Source: Methanoplanus sp. FWC-SCC4
GTDB lineage: Archaea > Halobacteriota > Methanomicrobia > Methanomicrobiales > Methanomicrobiaceae
DNA: 64,000 nucleotides
Assembly: GCF_032878975.1 (NCBI RefSeq)
Contig: NZ_CP043875.1
Location: forward strand, 1,108,370-1,172,369
Reading direction: 5' to 3'
The notes beneath the pieces were generated by a model. The model saw nothing but the letters and a program-made list of their open reading frames with translations, did no database searches and was not told where the DNA came from. A program made the position numbers and the translations under genes. Below, piece after piece: positions 37,127 through 46,812 of the stretch. The first letter of the stretch is position 1. Each line of letters starts with the position of its first letter.

Positions 37127-38059
37127 TTATTGATTTGATATCAGGCCTTCTGACATCAGGTACCTTTTTGCAATGTCGTTTGCATCTTTTTTGTCAATAT
37201 CAAATTCCAGATTCAGTTCCCTCATTTTATCGGTATCAATTCTTTCATTTAAAACATTCAGTGCTGAGACTATCTCTTTGTTTTCAGCGAGTTCGCTTCT
37301 TATCAGAAGCATGGTCTCATAAGGTGGCATTGCAGCTTTGTTGTCCTCTAATATTTTCAGATTATAAAGGGTGACCCTTGCATCGGTGGTATATGGAGGA
37401 ATTGCACTCACCTGATCTTTGTCAATTGCCTCATACATCAGAGTTGGCGACATCGGCTTTATATCCATAAATTCGATGTTATAAACTTCTTTTAATCTTA
37501 AAAGACCATCTTCCCTTTCATGGAAAACAAGATCGCTTCCGAATGTCATATCCGGTGCAAAGGTGATCAGATCCTCGATTGTGTTAACATTATTATCTTC
37601 TGCCCAGTCTTTTTTTACGGCAATAGCATAGTCGTCACGAAATCCGATCTTAAAAAGAGGAGTTATCCCGTTTTCTTTTAAGCCTTCATTGACTTTTGAA
37701 TAGACTGTATCAGTATCCCATGTTTCAAGCGGTTCTAATTTCAGGAGTTGTGAATAGGCTGTCCCGGTATATTCGATATAAATATCAATCTGCCCTCTTT
37801 TTATTCCTTCATATAATGTTGCATCATTCATTCCGGATTTGATTTCCGTATCAAAGCCTTTGTCTTCAAGGAGGATTGCAACCATTTCTGAAAGAATATA
37901 CTGCTCATTAAATGGTTTTGCTCCGATAACAATTTTTGAAACCTTTTGTTCGTCTGAATTGTTGTTTGCCTTTAAATTTGAATCTGATGTACAGCCGGCA
38001 ATAATGCAGCAGGAAATACATAAAAATATAACAAAAATTGTCAGGTAACTGGATTTCAT
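37127..38059 (-). CDS. Osmoprotectant-binding lipoprotein
   Basis: About 310 residues from the ATG at 38059 (AGGTG six bases upstream; a GTG three codons earlier is also in frame). A lipoprotein signal ends in CIIAGC. The body matches OsmF/OpuCC substrate-binding proteins: VIGAKPFNEQYILSEMVAIL, DIYIEYTGTAYSQLL and YAIAVKKDWAEDN. It would capture glycine betaine or choline outside the membrane. A strong TATA stretch TTTAAATAATATAATA lies upstream, so it may be transcribed on its own as well as with the ABC genes 180 bp downstream. Confidence 0.9.
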   Translation of the reverse strand: MKSSYLTIFVIFLCISCCIIAGCTSDSNLKANNNSDEQKVSKIVIGAKPFNEQYILSEMVAILLEDKGFDTEIKSGMNDATLYEGIKRGQIDIYIEYTGTAYSQLLKLEPLETWDTDTVYSKVNEGLKENGITPLFKIGFRDDYAIAVKKDWAEDNNVNTIEDLITFAPDMTFGSDLVFHEREDGLLRLKEVYNIEFMDIKPMSPTLMYEAIDKDQVSAIPPYTTDARVTLYNLKILEDNKAAMPPYETMLLIRSELAENKEIVSALNVLNERIDTDKMRELNLEFDIDKKDANDIAKRYLMSEGLISNQ

Positions 38060-38104
38060 AGATGACACCTTTTTTTCATATTCTCAGTATTATATTATTT
38101 AAAC

Positions 38105-38367
38105 TTATTTCCGGACCGTCTTAGAGGTGTCTTTTTGTAAAGGAAATCCCTTATTTATGGTTGTTTCAATTTGTCTGTCTTCTGATACAGTGTATGAATA
38201 AACAATTTCCCCGTTTTCAAAAAGAACATAATATTTCTAAAAGAATATTAGGTTGTTCCTGACTTTATAGAGGATTTTTTGTCGTTTTCAAAATATTTAT
38301 GCTCATATTTTGTGAGTGCATTTTTTGTCTTTTCAGGCGTTAATTCGAAACCTTCATGCCCTGGTTC
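38105..38367 (-). pseudogene. Broken gene fragment downstream of the propeller gene
   Basis: Directly after the double stop of the propeller gene, and in its frame, the minus strand reads EPGHEGFELTPEKTKNALTK then YEHKYFENDKKSSIKSGTT and a stop. After a frameshift it reads YYVLFENGEIVYSYTVSEDR then QIETTINKGFPLQKDTSKTV and a final stop at 38105. Both stretches have protein-like composition and neither has a start. They look like the pieces of one gene, or a lost C-terminal part of the propeller protein. Family not recognised. Confidence 0.55.
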
Positions 38368-38370
38368 TCA

Positions 38371-39357
38371 TTATCCTGAAAAGTGATAAAGCAAAAAGCA
38401 AAACCGGAAAAAAAGGAGGTGGTTTCCGGATTTTATTGGTTTTGTTTGTTTTAGGTTTTTTTCGGGAGTTTTCTCCTCAACCATTCCGGAGATATTTGTA
38501 TAATAGAGGTCTCCGCCATATGTGGTCCATGCCACAATATTGCCATCAACGGAGCAGTCATATTGTGAAAAATACTGTGGAGCAATCAGGTATTCTTGGT
38601 TTCCTTTTAGATCAAACATATAAATCTGTGAATAGCCCAAACGGCAGTCCTCCCAGAAAATCCTGTCTCCATAAAGCTGAGGGCATGCATATTCTAGATA
38701 GGGCCCGGATGCCAGCAGGGTTTTGTTACCGGAATCCGGATCGATGTAGTACATATAGAGATCAGATGTGCCGGTATCACCCTGAACAACTTCAGTCAGA
38801 TTTGAAGAAAACTCCGGCCTTTTAATTTCATTAAAACCATAAAGGATTTCTCTTCCGGGAGAAACATCCGGTTTCAACAGCGAATAATTCTCTGCTGTCT
38901 GTGGATTTATCCGCTCAATTGGAACTGAATATATAAAGAGATCAGCAGGGTTTGGATCCCCCGGATCATAATATGCAGGAGAAAATCTGTCCTCATACCA
39001 ATATACTGTATCATCTTCAATCCATGGAAAACTGCTTCTGCATACGCTTTTGTAAACAGGACTTGTTTCATTAGAGGATATATTATACAGATATGTATTT
39101 CCTATCGGGATAGGGCGAAATCCTGGTTTTCCTCTGACTATTCCATATCTGCCCCACACAGGCTCCCTTCCAAAAGGGTCATCCTTAAAGTCAGTATATA
39201 CAATATAATCCCCACTGACATAAGGATCATATGAATGCCCTTCACTGAAGAGTACCGGTTCTCCGGCTGATGCAAAGACAACAACTGATAATGAAGCAAT
39301 AATAAAAAATACAGAAATTAACGGAAATATTTTTTTTATCTTTGCTATGCCCCACAT
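38371..39357 (-). CDS. Secreted TolB-like beta-propeller protein
   Basis: 328 residues with a signal peptide ending VVFASAG. Repeats such as HSYDPYVSGDYIVYTDF, SFPWIEDDTVYWYEDRF, CPQLYGDRIFWEDCRLGYSQ and DCSVDGNIVAWTTYGGDLYY are the blades of a TolB/YWTD-like propeller, common in methanogen surface proteins. The end (KSGNHLLFFRFCFLLYHFSG) does not look like a normal membrane anchor or blade, and a protein-like reading continues after the stops. The C-terminus may therefore be damaged. Confidence 0.75.
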   Translation of the reverse strand: MWGIAKIKKIFPLISVFFIIASLSVVVFASAGEPVLFSEGHSYDPYVSGDYIVYTDFKDDPFGREPVWGRYGIVRGKPGFRPIPIGNTYLYNISSNETSPVYKSVCRSSFPWIEDDTVYWYEDRFSPAYYDPGDPNPADLFIYSVPIERINPQTAENYSLLKPDVSPGREILYGFNEIKRPEFSSNLTEVVQGDTGTSDLYMYYIDPDSGNKTLLASGPYLEYACPQLYGDRIFWEDCRLGYSQIYMFDLKGNQEYLIAPQYFSQYDCSVDGNIVAWTTYGGDLYYTNISGMVEEKTPEKNLKQTKPIKSGNHLLFFRFCFLLYHFSG

Positions 39358-39592
39358 TAAGCCAAGTCCCCCTGATAATAGATTTTAATATGAGAATAAT
39401 AGACCATAAATACCTCTCACCATGTAATTGAATATGTCTCTGATTATGATCTTCAAAAAGCATGGCGGGGTATATTTTGAGAAAGAATCTGGAGTTTAGT
39501 TCAATTCAACTATTTTAATTAGGAATACCTAAATTGAGATGGATAAAAATTTGATGAAGTTAATCTGTTTTTATATTTCCATGAAAAAATTG

Positions 39593-40615
39593 TCACCGCA
39601 AATCCATCCTCATAAACCTGACATATGCGATTCCGAAAAAGACCACAGGATACGCAATTAAAATCAGTAAATTGCCCCATATCTTTCCAAAGATATCATC
39701 AAAATCAATTCCCATCTGTGAATAATCAAGAAACTGAAATTCATCAGCACCTTTAAAAGCCCAAAAAAATGAGGGTTTTGTCAAAGCTGTTCCAATGGTG
39801 TAATAATTATTTTTTATCGAAAGATATTCTATAGTATTTTCAATCATTTTTTGATTGGTGTAATATTTTCTTTCCTCTTCGAGATTTGCAAAACCAAATC
39901 CATTATTATCAACAGATGACGGTTCCGGACCAAGTATCAGAATACTTACAGAAGGTGCAATAATGGATGCAATATATGTAAAAATAAAAAATAATATCAG
40001 CGAATAAATCAGTGATGTTCCGCTGTTTTTTGTCAGTGACGAGACCATAAGGGCCATTGCAAAAATACCTGTAAGGAAAATAATTGTCACTGCACATAAT
40101 CCTGAAATTGAGATAAAATCATCCATTGAAGGAACTATACTCAATAAAAGAAGCGAGGCAGTAACAATAACAAAAAGACCAACAGTAGCAAAAGACAATG
40201 CTGCAATACCACCAATTGCCTTTCCATTGATCAGTTCATCCCTATAGAGAGGATGTGAAAGTACAGATTTTATTGATCCTGATTCCCTCTCTTTTGTAAT
40301 CAGATTAAAACCGGCTGCAATTGCAATAAGAGGGCCAAAAATATAGCCCCCAAGTCCGGAGACAATCCCATAATAAATATTCACAGGAGAAGGATTGTAC
40401 ATAGCTCCCCCATAATGCATGACCCCGTTCTCATCGATATATGTACTTCCGGAATTGGCATATGATTCCAGTTCATTATTATAGGTCTGAACTTCACTAA
40501 TTACTGAAACTCCGGCGATAATAACAAGCATAGCAAAAAGTATGAGAAACTTTCTGCCCGAAACCTGATCAAAAAATTCTTTTTTTGCAACTGTAATTAA
40601 TCTTTCAACATTCAA
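39593..40615 (-). CDS. Cassette A: ABC-2 permease of NosY type (permease B)
   Basis: About 340 residues. The start chosen is TTG at 40615, eight bases after GGGAGG, giving MNVERLITVAKKEF, which lines up with permease B of the other cassettes. About six membrane helices with one larger external loop before the last. The NosY-like signature is FNLITKERESGSIKSVLSHP followed by YRDELINGKAIGG. The C-terminus FFGIAYVRFMRMDLR is almost unchanged among the copies. It probably pairs with the neighbouring permease A and ATPase. Last gene of its cassette. Confidence 0.88.
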   Translation of the reverse strand: MNVERLITVAKKEFFDQVSGRKFLILFAMLVIIAGVSVISEVQTYNNELESYANSGSTYIDENGVMHYGGAMYNPSPVNIYYGIVSGLGGYIFGPLIAIAAGFNLITKERESGSIKSVLSHPLYRDELINGKAIGGIAALSFATVGLFVIVTASLLLLSIVPSMDDFISISGLCAVTIIFLTGIFAMALMVSSLTKNSGTSLIYSLILFFIFTYIASIIAPSVSILILGPEPSSVDNNGFGFANLEEERKYYTNQKMIENTIEYLSIKNNYYTIGTALTKPSFFWAFKGADEFQFLDYSQMGIDFDDIFGKIWGNLLILIAYPVVFFGIAYVRFMRMDLR

Positions 40616-40629
40616 TTTAACAACCTCCC

Positions 40630-41643
40630 TCACCTCAGATCAAGTCTCATAAACCGCACATATGCAATCCCAAAAAAAATGACCGGAAACATAACCAAAG
40701 CAGATATTTTTAGCCAGACATCTCCCAGTATTTCATAAACAGAAGGCTCCTCTGCCAGAAGATTCAGATTATCTCCCCCGGCCATATTCAGGCGATACAG
40801 ATAGGAGGTTGTTCTTGTAAACGGTTCTGTCAGTCCTGAAAAAACCCTTTGTATTGAAAATACTGAGAAAGCATCATTCATAGCCATTTTTTGATTGAGG
40901 TATTCGATTCTTAGATCCTGGTAATACTGAAGTTCACTGGCTGACATATCAGATCCATCAGCCAGGTAGACAGTTTTTGGTTCATCTCCAAGAACCAGAT
41001 GACTCAGCAGTTCAGGTCCGGCAACAGGAAGCAGATATGATACTACAAAAAGTATAAACAGGGAAATAATCAAAGCTCCACTGCTGCTTTTGCAAACTGC
41101 CGAGGCCATTAATGCAAGAGAAAAGTTAGCAATGAGAAATAACAAGATCAAAAACCAGATTACACAGATTTTTCCTAAAGAATTTATATCCGGAACAATT
41201 CCACCGAGAAGCATTAACGCAAATATAATTACAAATACTATTGTTTCTGCAAATATCAATGAGATTATTCCGCCAAGGGCTTTTCCATTTATCACCTCAT
41301 CACGATAGACCGGATGTGAAAGAAGAGATTTTAATGAACCTGACTCTCTCTCACCTGAAATTAGGTTAAAACCCAGTGCTATGGCAACTATTGCCCCAAA
41401 ACCATAATATCCCAGATTTTCAGTTATATTTCCAAATATAATCACCGGTGTCGGGGGGATCTGGAATATCTGATCGTTTCCGGACTTATATAATTCAAGA
41501 GCATTATAATATTCATTTATCCCGTCAAATGCACCAATTCCAACTGCAAGTGAAAGGAGAAGGAGAAGAAGAAAAAATTTTCTGCTTACAAGGTTACCAA
41601 TGAACTCCTTTTTCGCAACAATAAGAACTCTATCGGCATTCAA
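40630..41643 (-). CDS. Cassette A: ABC-2 permease of NosY type (permease A)
   Basis: About 337 residues from the TTG at 41643 (MNADRVLIVAKKEF), nine bases after GGAGGG. Paralogue of permease B; the diagnostic difference is LISGERE in place of LITKERE (FNLISGERESGSLKSLLSHP). About six membrane helices; the external loop before the last helix is long. Ends FFGIAYVRFMRLDLR. Begins 4 bp after the ATPase stop. Confidence 0.88.
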   Translation of the reverse strand: MNADRVLIVAKKEFIGNLVSRKFFLLLLLLSLAVGIGAFDGINEYYNALELYKSGNDQIFQIPPTPVIIFGNITENLGYYGFGAIVAIALGFNLISGERESGSLKSLLSHPVYRDEVINGKALGGIISLIFAETIVFVIIFALMLLGGIVPDINSLGKICVIWFLILLFLIANFSLALMASAVCKSSSGALIISLFILFVVSYLLPVAGPELLSHLVLGDEPKTVYLADGSDMSASELQYYQDLRIEYLNQKMAMNDAFSVFSIQRVFSGLTEPFTRTTSYLYRLNMAGGDNLNLLAEEPSVYEILGDVWLKISALVMFPVIFFGIAYVRFMRLDLR

Positions 41644-41647
41644 AACA

Positions 41648-42553
41648 TCACTCCCTCCTGTAAACATTTAAGAATAATTCTTCGAGTGCAGGACTCTCAA
41701 GATGCATCTCAATTATCCCGAAATCTTTTCTCAACAGATCGGACAGCTCATTTCTGATATCTTTCTGCGTATAAATTACAGCATGGTTGCCATCAATCTC
41801 AATTTTCTCAATATTGGGATCTTTTATTTCAGGAAGTGTTTCTTTTGTCTCTAAAATTATCTTTAATGGAATCTTACTCTTTTCGATAAGCTGTTTTTCA
41901 ACTTCTTCAACCGATCCCCTTGCAACAAGTTCACCCTGGGACAATATCCCAAGGGTTTTGCAGACCTGTTTTATTTCTGACAAAACATGGGAGCATATCA
42001 GTATGGTTTTTCCCTCTTCTGACAGCTGCCTTATAATTTCTCTGAACTGAAATACTCCTTCCGGATCAAGATTGGCTGTCGGTTCGTCAAGAATTACCAC
42101 TTTAGGATCGTTTAAAAGCGCCTGTGCAAGGCCGAGGCGCTGGTTCATTCCCCTGGAATAACCACCAACAGTCTGGGTGACGTCCTTTAACCTGACAAGT
42201 TCAAGAAGAGAAGCTATTCTTTCTCTTCTTATTTTAGAAGACATAGGGTAAAACTTACCAACATAGTCCAGATTCTGCTCAGCGGTTAGATTCCCATAAA
42301 ATCCCACATCTTCAGGCAAATAACCGATTATCTCTTTTGCTTTTAATGGATTTCGTGCAACATCTATCCCGTCAACAAGGCAGTTTCCGGATGTGGGCTC
42401 AATCATTCCTGTAAGCATCAGAATTGTCGTACTTTTTCCGGCACCATTCGGGCCCAAAAACCCGAATACTTCACCGTCCCCAACTTCAAGATTTAGATTA
42501 TTTACAGCTGCCTTTTCCCCGTAAACTTTTGTTAGATTTCTGGTTGTGATCAT
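41648..42553 (-). CDS. Cassette A: ABC transporter ATPase
   Basis: 301 residues. Walker A GPNGAGKSTT, signature YSRGMNQRLGLAQAL, Walker B VVILDEPTANLDPEG and H-loop CSHVLSE. This is the CcmA/NatA group that drives ABC-2 exporters such as NosFY and bacteriocin or antibiotic immunity pumps. The last 90 residues form a C-terminal domain ending in SPALEELFLNVYRRE. Homologous ATPases are in cassettes B and D. Confidence 0.93.
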   Translation of the reverse strand: MITTRNLTKVYGEKAAVNNLNLEVGDGEVFGFLGPNGAGKSTTILMLTGMIEPTSGNCLVDGIDVARNPLKAKEIIGYLPEDVGFYGNLTAEQNLDYVGKFYPMSSKIRRERIASLLELVRLKDVTQTVGGYSRGMNQRLGLAQALLNDPKVVILDEPTANLDPEGVFQFREIIRQLSEEGKTILICSHVLSEIKQVCKTLGILSQGELVARGSVEEVEKQLIEKSKIPLKIILETKETLPEIKDPNIEKIEIDGNHAVIYTQKDIRNELSDLLRKDFGIIEMHLESPALEELFLNVYRRE

Positions 42554-42619
42554 AAAACCCCTGCTCCGAAATTATTCAATTTAATTTTTATTTCTAAAGT
42601 TATTATCACAAACAACCCC

Positions 42620-43759
42620 TCACTGGAAATATTTTTTAAGATAATCTATCTGAATACCCTTGTAACTAAGGCGAAGAACCTCTCCTGTATGGGCATCAAC
42701 AATTGAATACGAGTTATAATAAGAATTATCTCCCACATTACCTGTTTTCGATTCCATTTCCAAAAACCAGATTAAACGAACAGGTAAGGTATTATCGCTG
42801 TAGACCGGCATTCCTGTGTCCCAAAAAGGATCTGCAGTTCCAGATTTCTCTTCTTTGTATATCCCACCAGTCTTATCTTTACATGTAATGTCTAAATTTT
42901 GTGCTTCACCGGGATATTCTTCATTTATCTGTGATTCAACTATTTTTTTTGCTTCATCAAATGTGACGTCAGGAACTTCTGATGCAAATGTAAGATTTTG
43001 AAGATCAGGAATAGTAAAATGACATTCCACTACTTTTCCGGTAATAGAATCAATAAAAACTAATAATGTTGCTGCATGACAAGGCAGTTCGTTATGAGTA
43101 ATCAGATAATGTACCAGTATCTCCGGGGCTTTTCCTTTCTGCTTTAGTTCTGTAAGATTTTCTGTATATCCCGACGAAATTATAGCTGGAAAAAGATTTC
43201 CCGGGCTTTCTCCAAGTGCCTTTGTTATAAAGGTCTTTGCAATAGATTCTGCATCATCAAATGTGATATTGACACTGCCGTCTGGATAAACAAAGCCCGA
43301 GGATCTATATACTGTACGTATTTTACCTGTTTCAGCATTGATTCTTGCTGTATATACAGTAGATGATGACTTTGTTTTGATATGTTCATATGTATAAATG
43401 GTTTTATTTGGAAATGTAGCGTCTGCACCTTCCCATGGAATAGTATTTTCTACTGTTTTTGGAATAAAATCAGGGAATAATTCCAGAATATATTCGCTAT
43501 AACCACGGAAGGTTTCTTTTAAGCTTTTAGATTCTCCTGTGCTTTTTTCAGGAGCAACTGTTTCATCCAGTTTCTTATCATAAGTATTGGTTAATTCATC
43601 AGGAGTAACTGTCCCTTTATCTAAGGTATTATTTTCATTATTAGTCCAGGAAGTGCAACCGGAACAGAGGCAGAAAAATATCATCAGTATAAATAAGAAC
43701 AGATGCACAAAAGGTATCCATCCGTTTTTTTTGATCAAATGTGTAAATTTTATTAACAT
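42620..43759 (-). CDS. Cassette A: PepSY-like lipoprotein
   Basis: About 379 residues from the ATG at 43759, eleven bases after GGAGG; an ATG six codons upstream overlaps that site. The signal ends in CLCSGC, a lipobox-like sequence. The outer part has two related halves with PepSY/YcdB-like units: VNITFDDAESIAKTFITKAL, DVTFDEAKKIVESQINEEY and the terminal VDAHTGEVLRL. Such domains often inhibit proteases or bind envelope partners. It lies between the small secreted protein and the ATPase. Function here unknown. Confidence 0.8.
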   Translation of the reverse strand: MLIKFTHLIKKNGWIPFVHLFLFILMIFFCLCSGCTSWTNNENNTLDKGTVTPDELTNTYDKKLDETVAPEKSTGESKSLKETFRGYSEYILELFPDFIPKTVENTIPWEGADATFPNKTIYTYEHIKTKSSSTVYTARINAETGKIRTVYRSSGFVYPDGSVNITFDDAESIAKTFITKALGESPGNLFPAIISSGYTENLTELKQKGKAPEILVHYLITHNELPCHAATLLVFIDSITGKVVECHFTIPDLQNLTFASEVPDVTFDEAKKIVESQINEEYPGEAQNLDITCKDKTGGIYKEEKSGTADPFWDTGMPVYSDNTLPVRLIWFLEMESKTGNVGDNSYYNSYSIVDAHTGEVLRLSYKGIQIDYLKKYFQ

Positions 43760-43825
43760 AACATCAATATCCTCCATATTGTAATTGTTTGACTTATGCC
43801 CTCATATTTAAAAAAAGGATTAAAA

Positions 43826-44212
43826 TTAAGTATTAATTCTGAAATAAGCAGTGTCACTGTAAGCAGGACCTACACTTGATGCATATACTTTATCTGTATA
43901 ATATGTACCTGATATAGCAGAATAATAATAATGACTACTTGTTGAAACAAAATTTGTGTTTGATAATGTGTAAGTTCCTGTATTAGCTACTGATCCCCCG
44001 CCACTGTTAAGTAAAGTAGCGCTTACACTTATACGATCAAAACTGTCATACAAAGAACCCGCCTGTCCGTAATAAGTAATTACGCTACCGGAAAAACTAC
44101 CTCCACCCAATGCATCAATACCAACTGCACTAGCAGGTCCGACAAGAGCAGCACCTGCAACAAGCATCATCGCAAGGAGGATGCCAATTTTTTTGAAGTT
44201 AAATTTCTTCAT
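43826..44212 (-). CDS. Cassette A: small secreted cargo-type protein
   Basis: 128 residues from the ATG at 44212, preceded by GGGTGAAG; an ATG five codons earlier would remove that site. The signal peptide MKKFNFKKIGILLAMMLVAG-AALVGPASA is shared with four other genes in the window. The mature part, about 100 residues, is rich in Gly, Ser, Tyr and Thr with alternating beta patterns (SVITYYGQAGS, RISVSATLLNSGG, SSHYYYSAISGTYYTD) and no Cys. It resembles the mature part of the cassette C protein but is strongly diverged. Family not recognised. Confidence 0.75.
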   Translation of the reverse strand: MKKFNFKKIGILLAMMLVAGAALVGPASAVGIDALGGGSFSGSVITYYGQAGSLYDSFDRISVSATLLNSGGGSVANTGTYTLSNTNFVSTSSHYYYSAISGTYYTDKVYASSVGPAYSDTAYFRINT

Positions 44213-44590
44213 TTTTTCTTCACCCATTTAAGATTTTTCCTATGCTTTTTTAAATTCTGAAGAGATTTTAAATTAGGATTTGTGTATGCCTCGTGCATAT
44301 CCCTTTTTGTAATTTTAAAAATCCCAGAGTATCACAGGAGTATCTCTGAGATATCTTAAGAGATTTTAAAGACGGATGCACAAAATCCCTTCAGCACGGG
44401 GGGCTTTTGTTTTTCAGCCAAAAAGAAAATATACAAGTGAGTGTAAAATAAAGTAAATTTGATCTATTAATTTACACTTACAGATCCAAACTTTCTTTTT
44501 GAACAATGAAGAGACTGGTACTCTCCTCACTGTTCCCCGGTTAAAACTTGAAAGTATTTATTTAAACGTCTTACGCCACAATACTTTACA
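44213..44590 (-). repeat. Conserved leader/promoter repeat, copy 1
   Basis: About 370 bp of non-coding DNA that recurs, nearly unchanged, before all five secreted-protein genes (copies start at 44213, 49151, 51231, 56475 and 59226). It contains short inverted repeats (ATCTCT...AGAGAT; GGATATGC...GCAT...ATCC; GAGA...TCTC) and runs from the shared promoter to the ribosome-binding site. With the TATA box at 44557-44566 the transcript would carry a leader of about 320 nt. Such a long, conserved leader suggests an RNA-level function, or recent duplication, or both. Confidence 0.85.
44557..44590 (-). promoter_or_regulatory. Cassette A promoter: TATA box and 22-bp shared motif
   Basis: On the minus strand the motif with core TGTAAAGTATTGTGGCGTAA (44569-44590) is followed directly by TTTAAATAAA (TATA, 44557-44566). 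The same motif stands in front of five other genes. Its place just upstream of the TATA box suits an activator. Confidence 0.75.
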
Positions 44591-44802
44591 TATTTTTTTA
44601 TTGGGATTTTTTTATTGTGAGGGATTTTTTTAATGTGTTTTCAAAATACGGGAATATCATCAAAAAATATAATTCACATCCCTAATTTAAGGAAAAATTC
44701 CGGCCGTACAGATAAAAATACTATTTATGCCATATTTATTAGAGACAAAAAAAGATATCTCTAAAAAAATATTTGCGGTGAAAATTAGTCGGACAGATAA
44801 TT
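44591..44802. repeat. Inter-cassette spacer
   Basis: About 210 bp between permease B of cassette B and the promoter of cassette A. Parts recur at 51608-51802 and partly at 56850-57060 (for example AATTCACATCCCTAAT, ACAGATAAAAATACTATTTA and AAAAAAATATTTGC). The spacer therefore was duplicated together with the genes. Confidence 0.7.
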
Positions 44803-45789
44803 TCACCGCAAATCCATCCTCATAAATCTGACATATGCGATTCCGAAAAAGACCACAGGATACGCTATTAAGAAGAGAATATTGCCCCATACTCTACCAA
44901 GCATATCTAAAATATCCGGTTCAAAATCCGGATTATTCTGCCCGTTTGCCTGATTCTGAATATACCGTTTTGGTTCAGTCAGGGCTGTTGAGAGTTTCCG
45001 GTAATTGGTATCATATGACACATAAAAAACCAGGTTTGTAAGCTCCATCTGTTTTTGATAGTAGGTATTTGACTGCTCATAAAATTCACTTATTTCCAAA
45101 GCATCCATATTTTCTATGTTAATTGACGGCCTGGGACCTGTTATTACATCAACTGCAAAACTACCTGTTGAATATATTACACTTGTCAGGATCAAAAGCA
45201 GCAGCAGTGAATATATAAACGACATTCCACTTGTACTGGAAAATGACGAAACCATAACGGACATAACAAAAATTCCGGTCAGGTAAAGAATGGTTACAAG
45301 CCAGAATGCAAATATGAATACCAGTTCATCTAATCCCGGAACTATGCCGTAAAGGAGAAGAAGACCAAGGGTAAGCATAAAAACAACAGTCACTGCAAAT
45401 ATGATTGCAATAATTCCGCCCAGGGCTTTTCCGTTTATAATTTCATCCCTGTAGACAGGAACTGAAAGCATGGCTTTCATTGAACCGGTTTCTCTCTCTT
45501 TTGTAATCAGGTCAAAGCCGAGTACAACCGCAATTATTGATCCGAATATTGAGCTGCCTGCAATCCCAAGCATTATTCCGCTGAATATATTCATGGCACG
45601 GGGCATTCCAAAAAGAGAATAGCCAACAGAACTGTATTTTTCAATGTCTTCAAAATAACTCACGATATCCTTAAACACATATATTCCTGCGATTGTAAGC
45701 ATCAGGAAGAGAAGTGCAAGAAAACGCCGGCTGGTTACATGATCCTGAAACTCTTTTAATCCAATCAGGGTGATTCTCTTAAAATTCAT
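44803..45789 (-). CDS. Cassette B: ABC-2 permease (permease B)
   Basis: 328 residues, ATG preceded by GAGGTG. FDLITKERETGSMKAMLSVP and YRDEIINGKALGG identify it as the permease B type. About six membrane helices. Ends FFGIAYVRFMRMDLR. The last 15 codons and the following bases are almost the same as in cassettes A and D, which points to recent duplication or gene conversion. Starts 3 bp after the permease A stop. Confidence 0.88.
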   Translation of the reverse strand: MNFKRITLIGLKEFQDHVTSRRFLALLFLMLTIAGIYVFKDIVSYFEDIEKYSSVGYSLFGMPRAMNIFSGIMLGIAGSSIFGSIIAVVLGFDLITKERETGSMKAMLSVPVYRDEIINGKALGGIIAIIFAVTVVFMLTLGLLLLYGIVPGLDELVFIFAFWLVTILYLTGIFVMSVMVSSFSSTSGMSFIYSLLLLLILTSVIYSTGSFAVDVITGPRPSINIENMDALEISEFYEQSNTYYQKQMELTNLVFYVSYDTNYRKLSTALTEPKRYIQNQANGQNNPDFEPDILDMLGRVWGNILFLIAYPVVFFGIAYVRFMRMDLR

Positions 45790-45792
45790 AGT

Positions 45793-46809
45793 TCACCTCA
45801 GATCCATCCTCATAAATTTCACATACGCAACAGAGAAGAACAGAACAGGCCACATGATAAAGACAATAATTTTGATCCATTTATCCCCGATAATCTCCCA
45901 AAAGGTCGGTTTTTCAACATTTTCAGCAAGATCAGGATTAAGTGCAAAATCAACGTGTCCTATTTTTTCAGTAATTACGTAATGAGAAGGCAGGGTTATT
46001 GCACTTGCAATATTATTATACACACTTCTTACTGAGAACATATTAAAAAAATCGTGAATTTCTAACCTTTTTTGTTCATATTCTGCCTGAATACTTTCAA
46101 AAGAATCCTTTTGAAACTGCGAGCCTGAATTATAACTGCTATCTGACGGTTCTGCCCCAAGAAGAAGAGACGAACCAAATGCACCTCCACCTACAGGTAT
46201 TATGTACGTCAATGTAACAAAAATCAGAATTGAAAGAATAAGTGCTCCGCTGCTTGTTTTAGCAAGAACAGATGACATTAATGCAAGTGAAAAACTGTAA
46301 GCCATAAAAAGCATTGTAAGAAGCCAGATTACACCAATTAAAAATATTTCATCAAGAGAGGGAACAATTCCAAGTATGAGTAAAATTGCAACAACAATCA
46401 AGAATCCAAGAAAAGAAATAATTCCAATAGTGGCTATACCCCCAATTGCTTTTCCGTTTATAAGTTCGTCCCGATACATGGGGCGGGACAATATAGTTTT
46501 TAATGTTTTGCCTTCTCTTTCACCTGAAATCAGATCAAACCCTATTGCAATACCAATAACGGCTCCAAGGCCATAAAGACCAAAGGAATTTGTAATCTCT
46601 CCAAATGCTCTAAGTACTGAAGGAAAGAACAAAAAACCAACTTCTCCGTTTTTATAGCTTTCAAGTGCATTATTGTAGTTGTTAACCCCATTTGCAGCCG
46701 CGATTCCTAGAACAAGACAGGTTATTACAAGAATTAACAGGAATCTTCTGCTGGTTATATGATCGGACATTTCCTTATGTGAGATTGTTGCCAGGCGGGT
46801 AAGGTCCAA
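45793..46809 (-). CDS. Cassette B: ABC-2 permease (permease A)
   Basis: 338 residues, starting at TTG (MDLTRLATISHKEMSDH) eight bases after GGAGGG. The LISGERE type is confirmed by FDLISGEREGKTLKTILSRP. Six membrane helices; long loop between the fifth and sixth. Ends FFSVAYVKFMRMDLR. It follows the ATPase by 3 bp. Confidence 0.88.
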   Translation of the reverse strand: MDLTRLATISHKEMSDHITSRRFLLILVITCLVLGIAAANGVNNYNNALESYKNGEVGFLFFPSVLRAFGEITNSFGLYGLGAVIGIAIGFDLISGEREGKTLKTILSRPMYRDELINGKAIGGIATIGIISFLGFLIVVAILLILGIVPSLDEIFLIGVIWLLTMLFMAYSFSLALMSSVLAKTSSGALILSILIFVTLTYIIPVGGGAFGSSLLLGAEPSDSSYNSGSQFQKDSFESIQAEYEQKRLEIHDFFNMFSVRSVYNNIASAITLPSHYVITEKIGHVDFALNPDLAENVEKPTFWEIIGDKWIKIIVFIMWPVLFFSVAYVKFMRMDLR

Positions 46810-46812
46810 TTT

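Noticed and set aside
38316-38825. 169-codon plus-strand open frame
   Set aside because: It is antisense to the propeller gene and the adjoining fragment, which have signal peptide and repeat structure on the minus strand.
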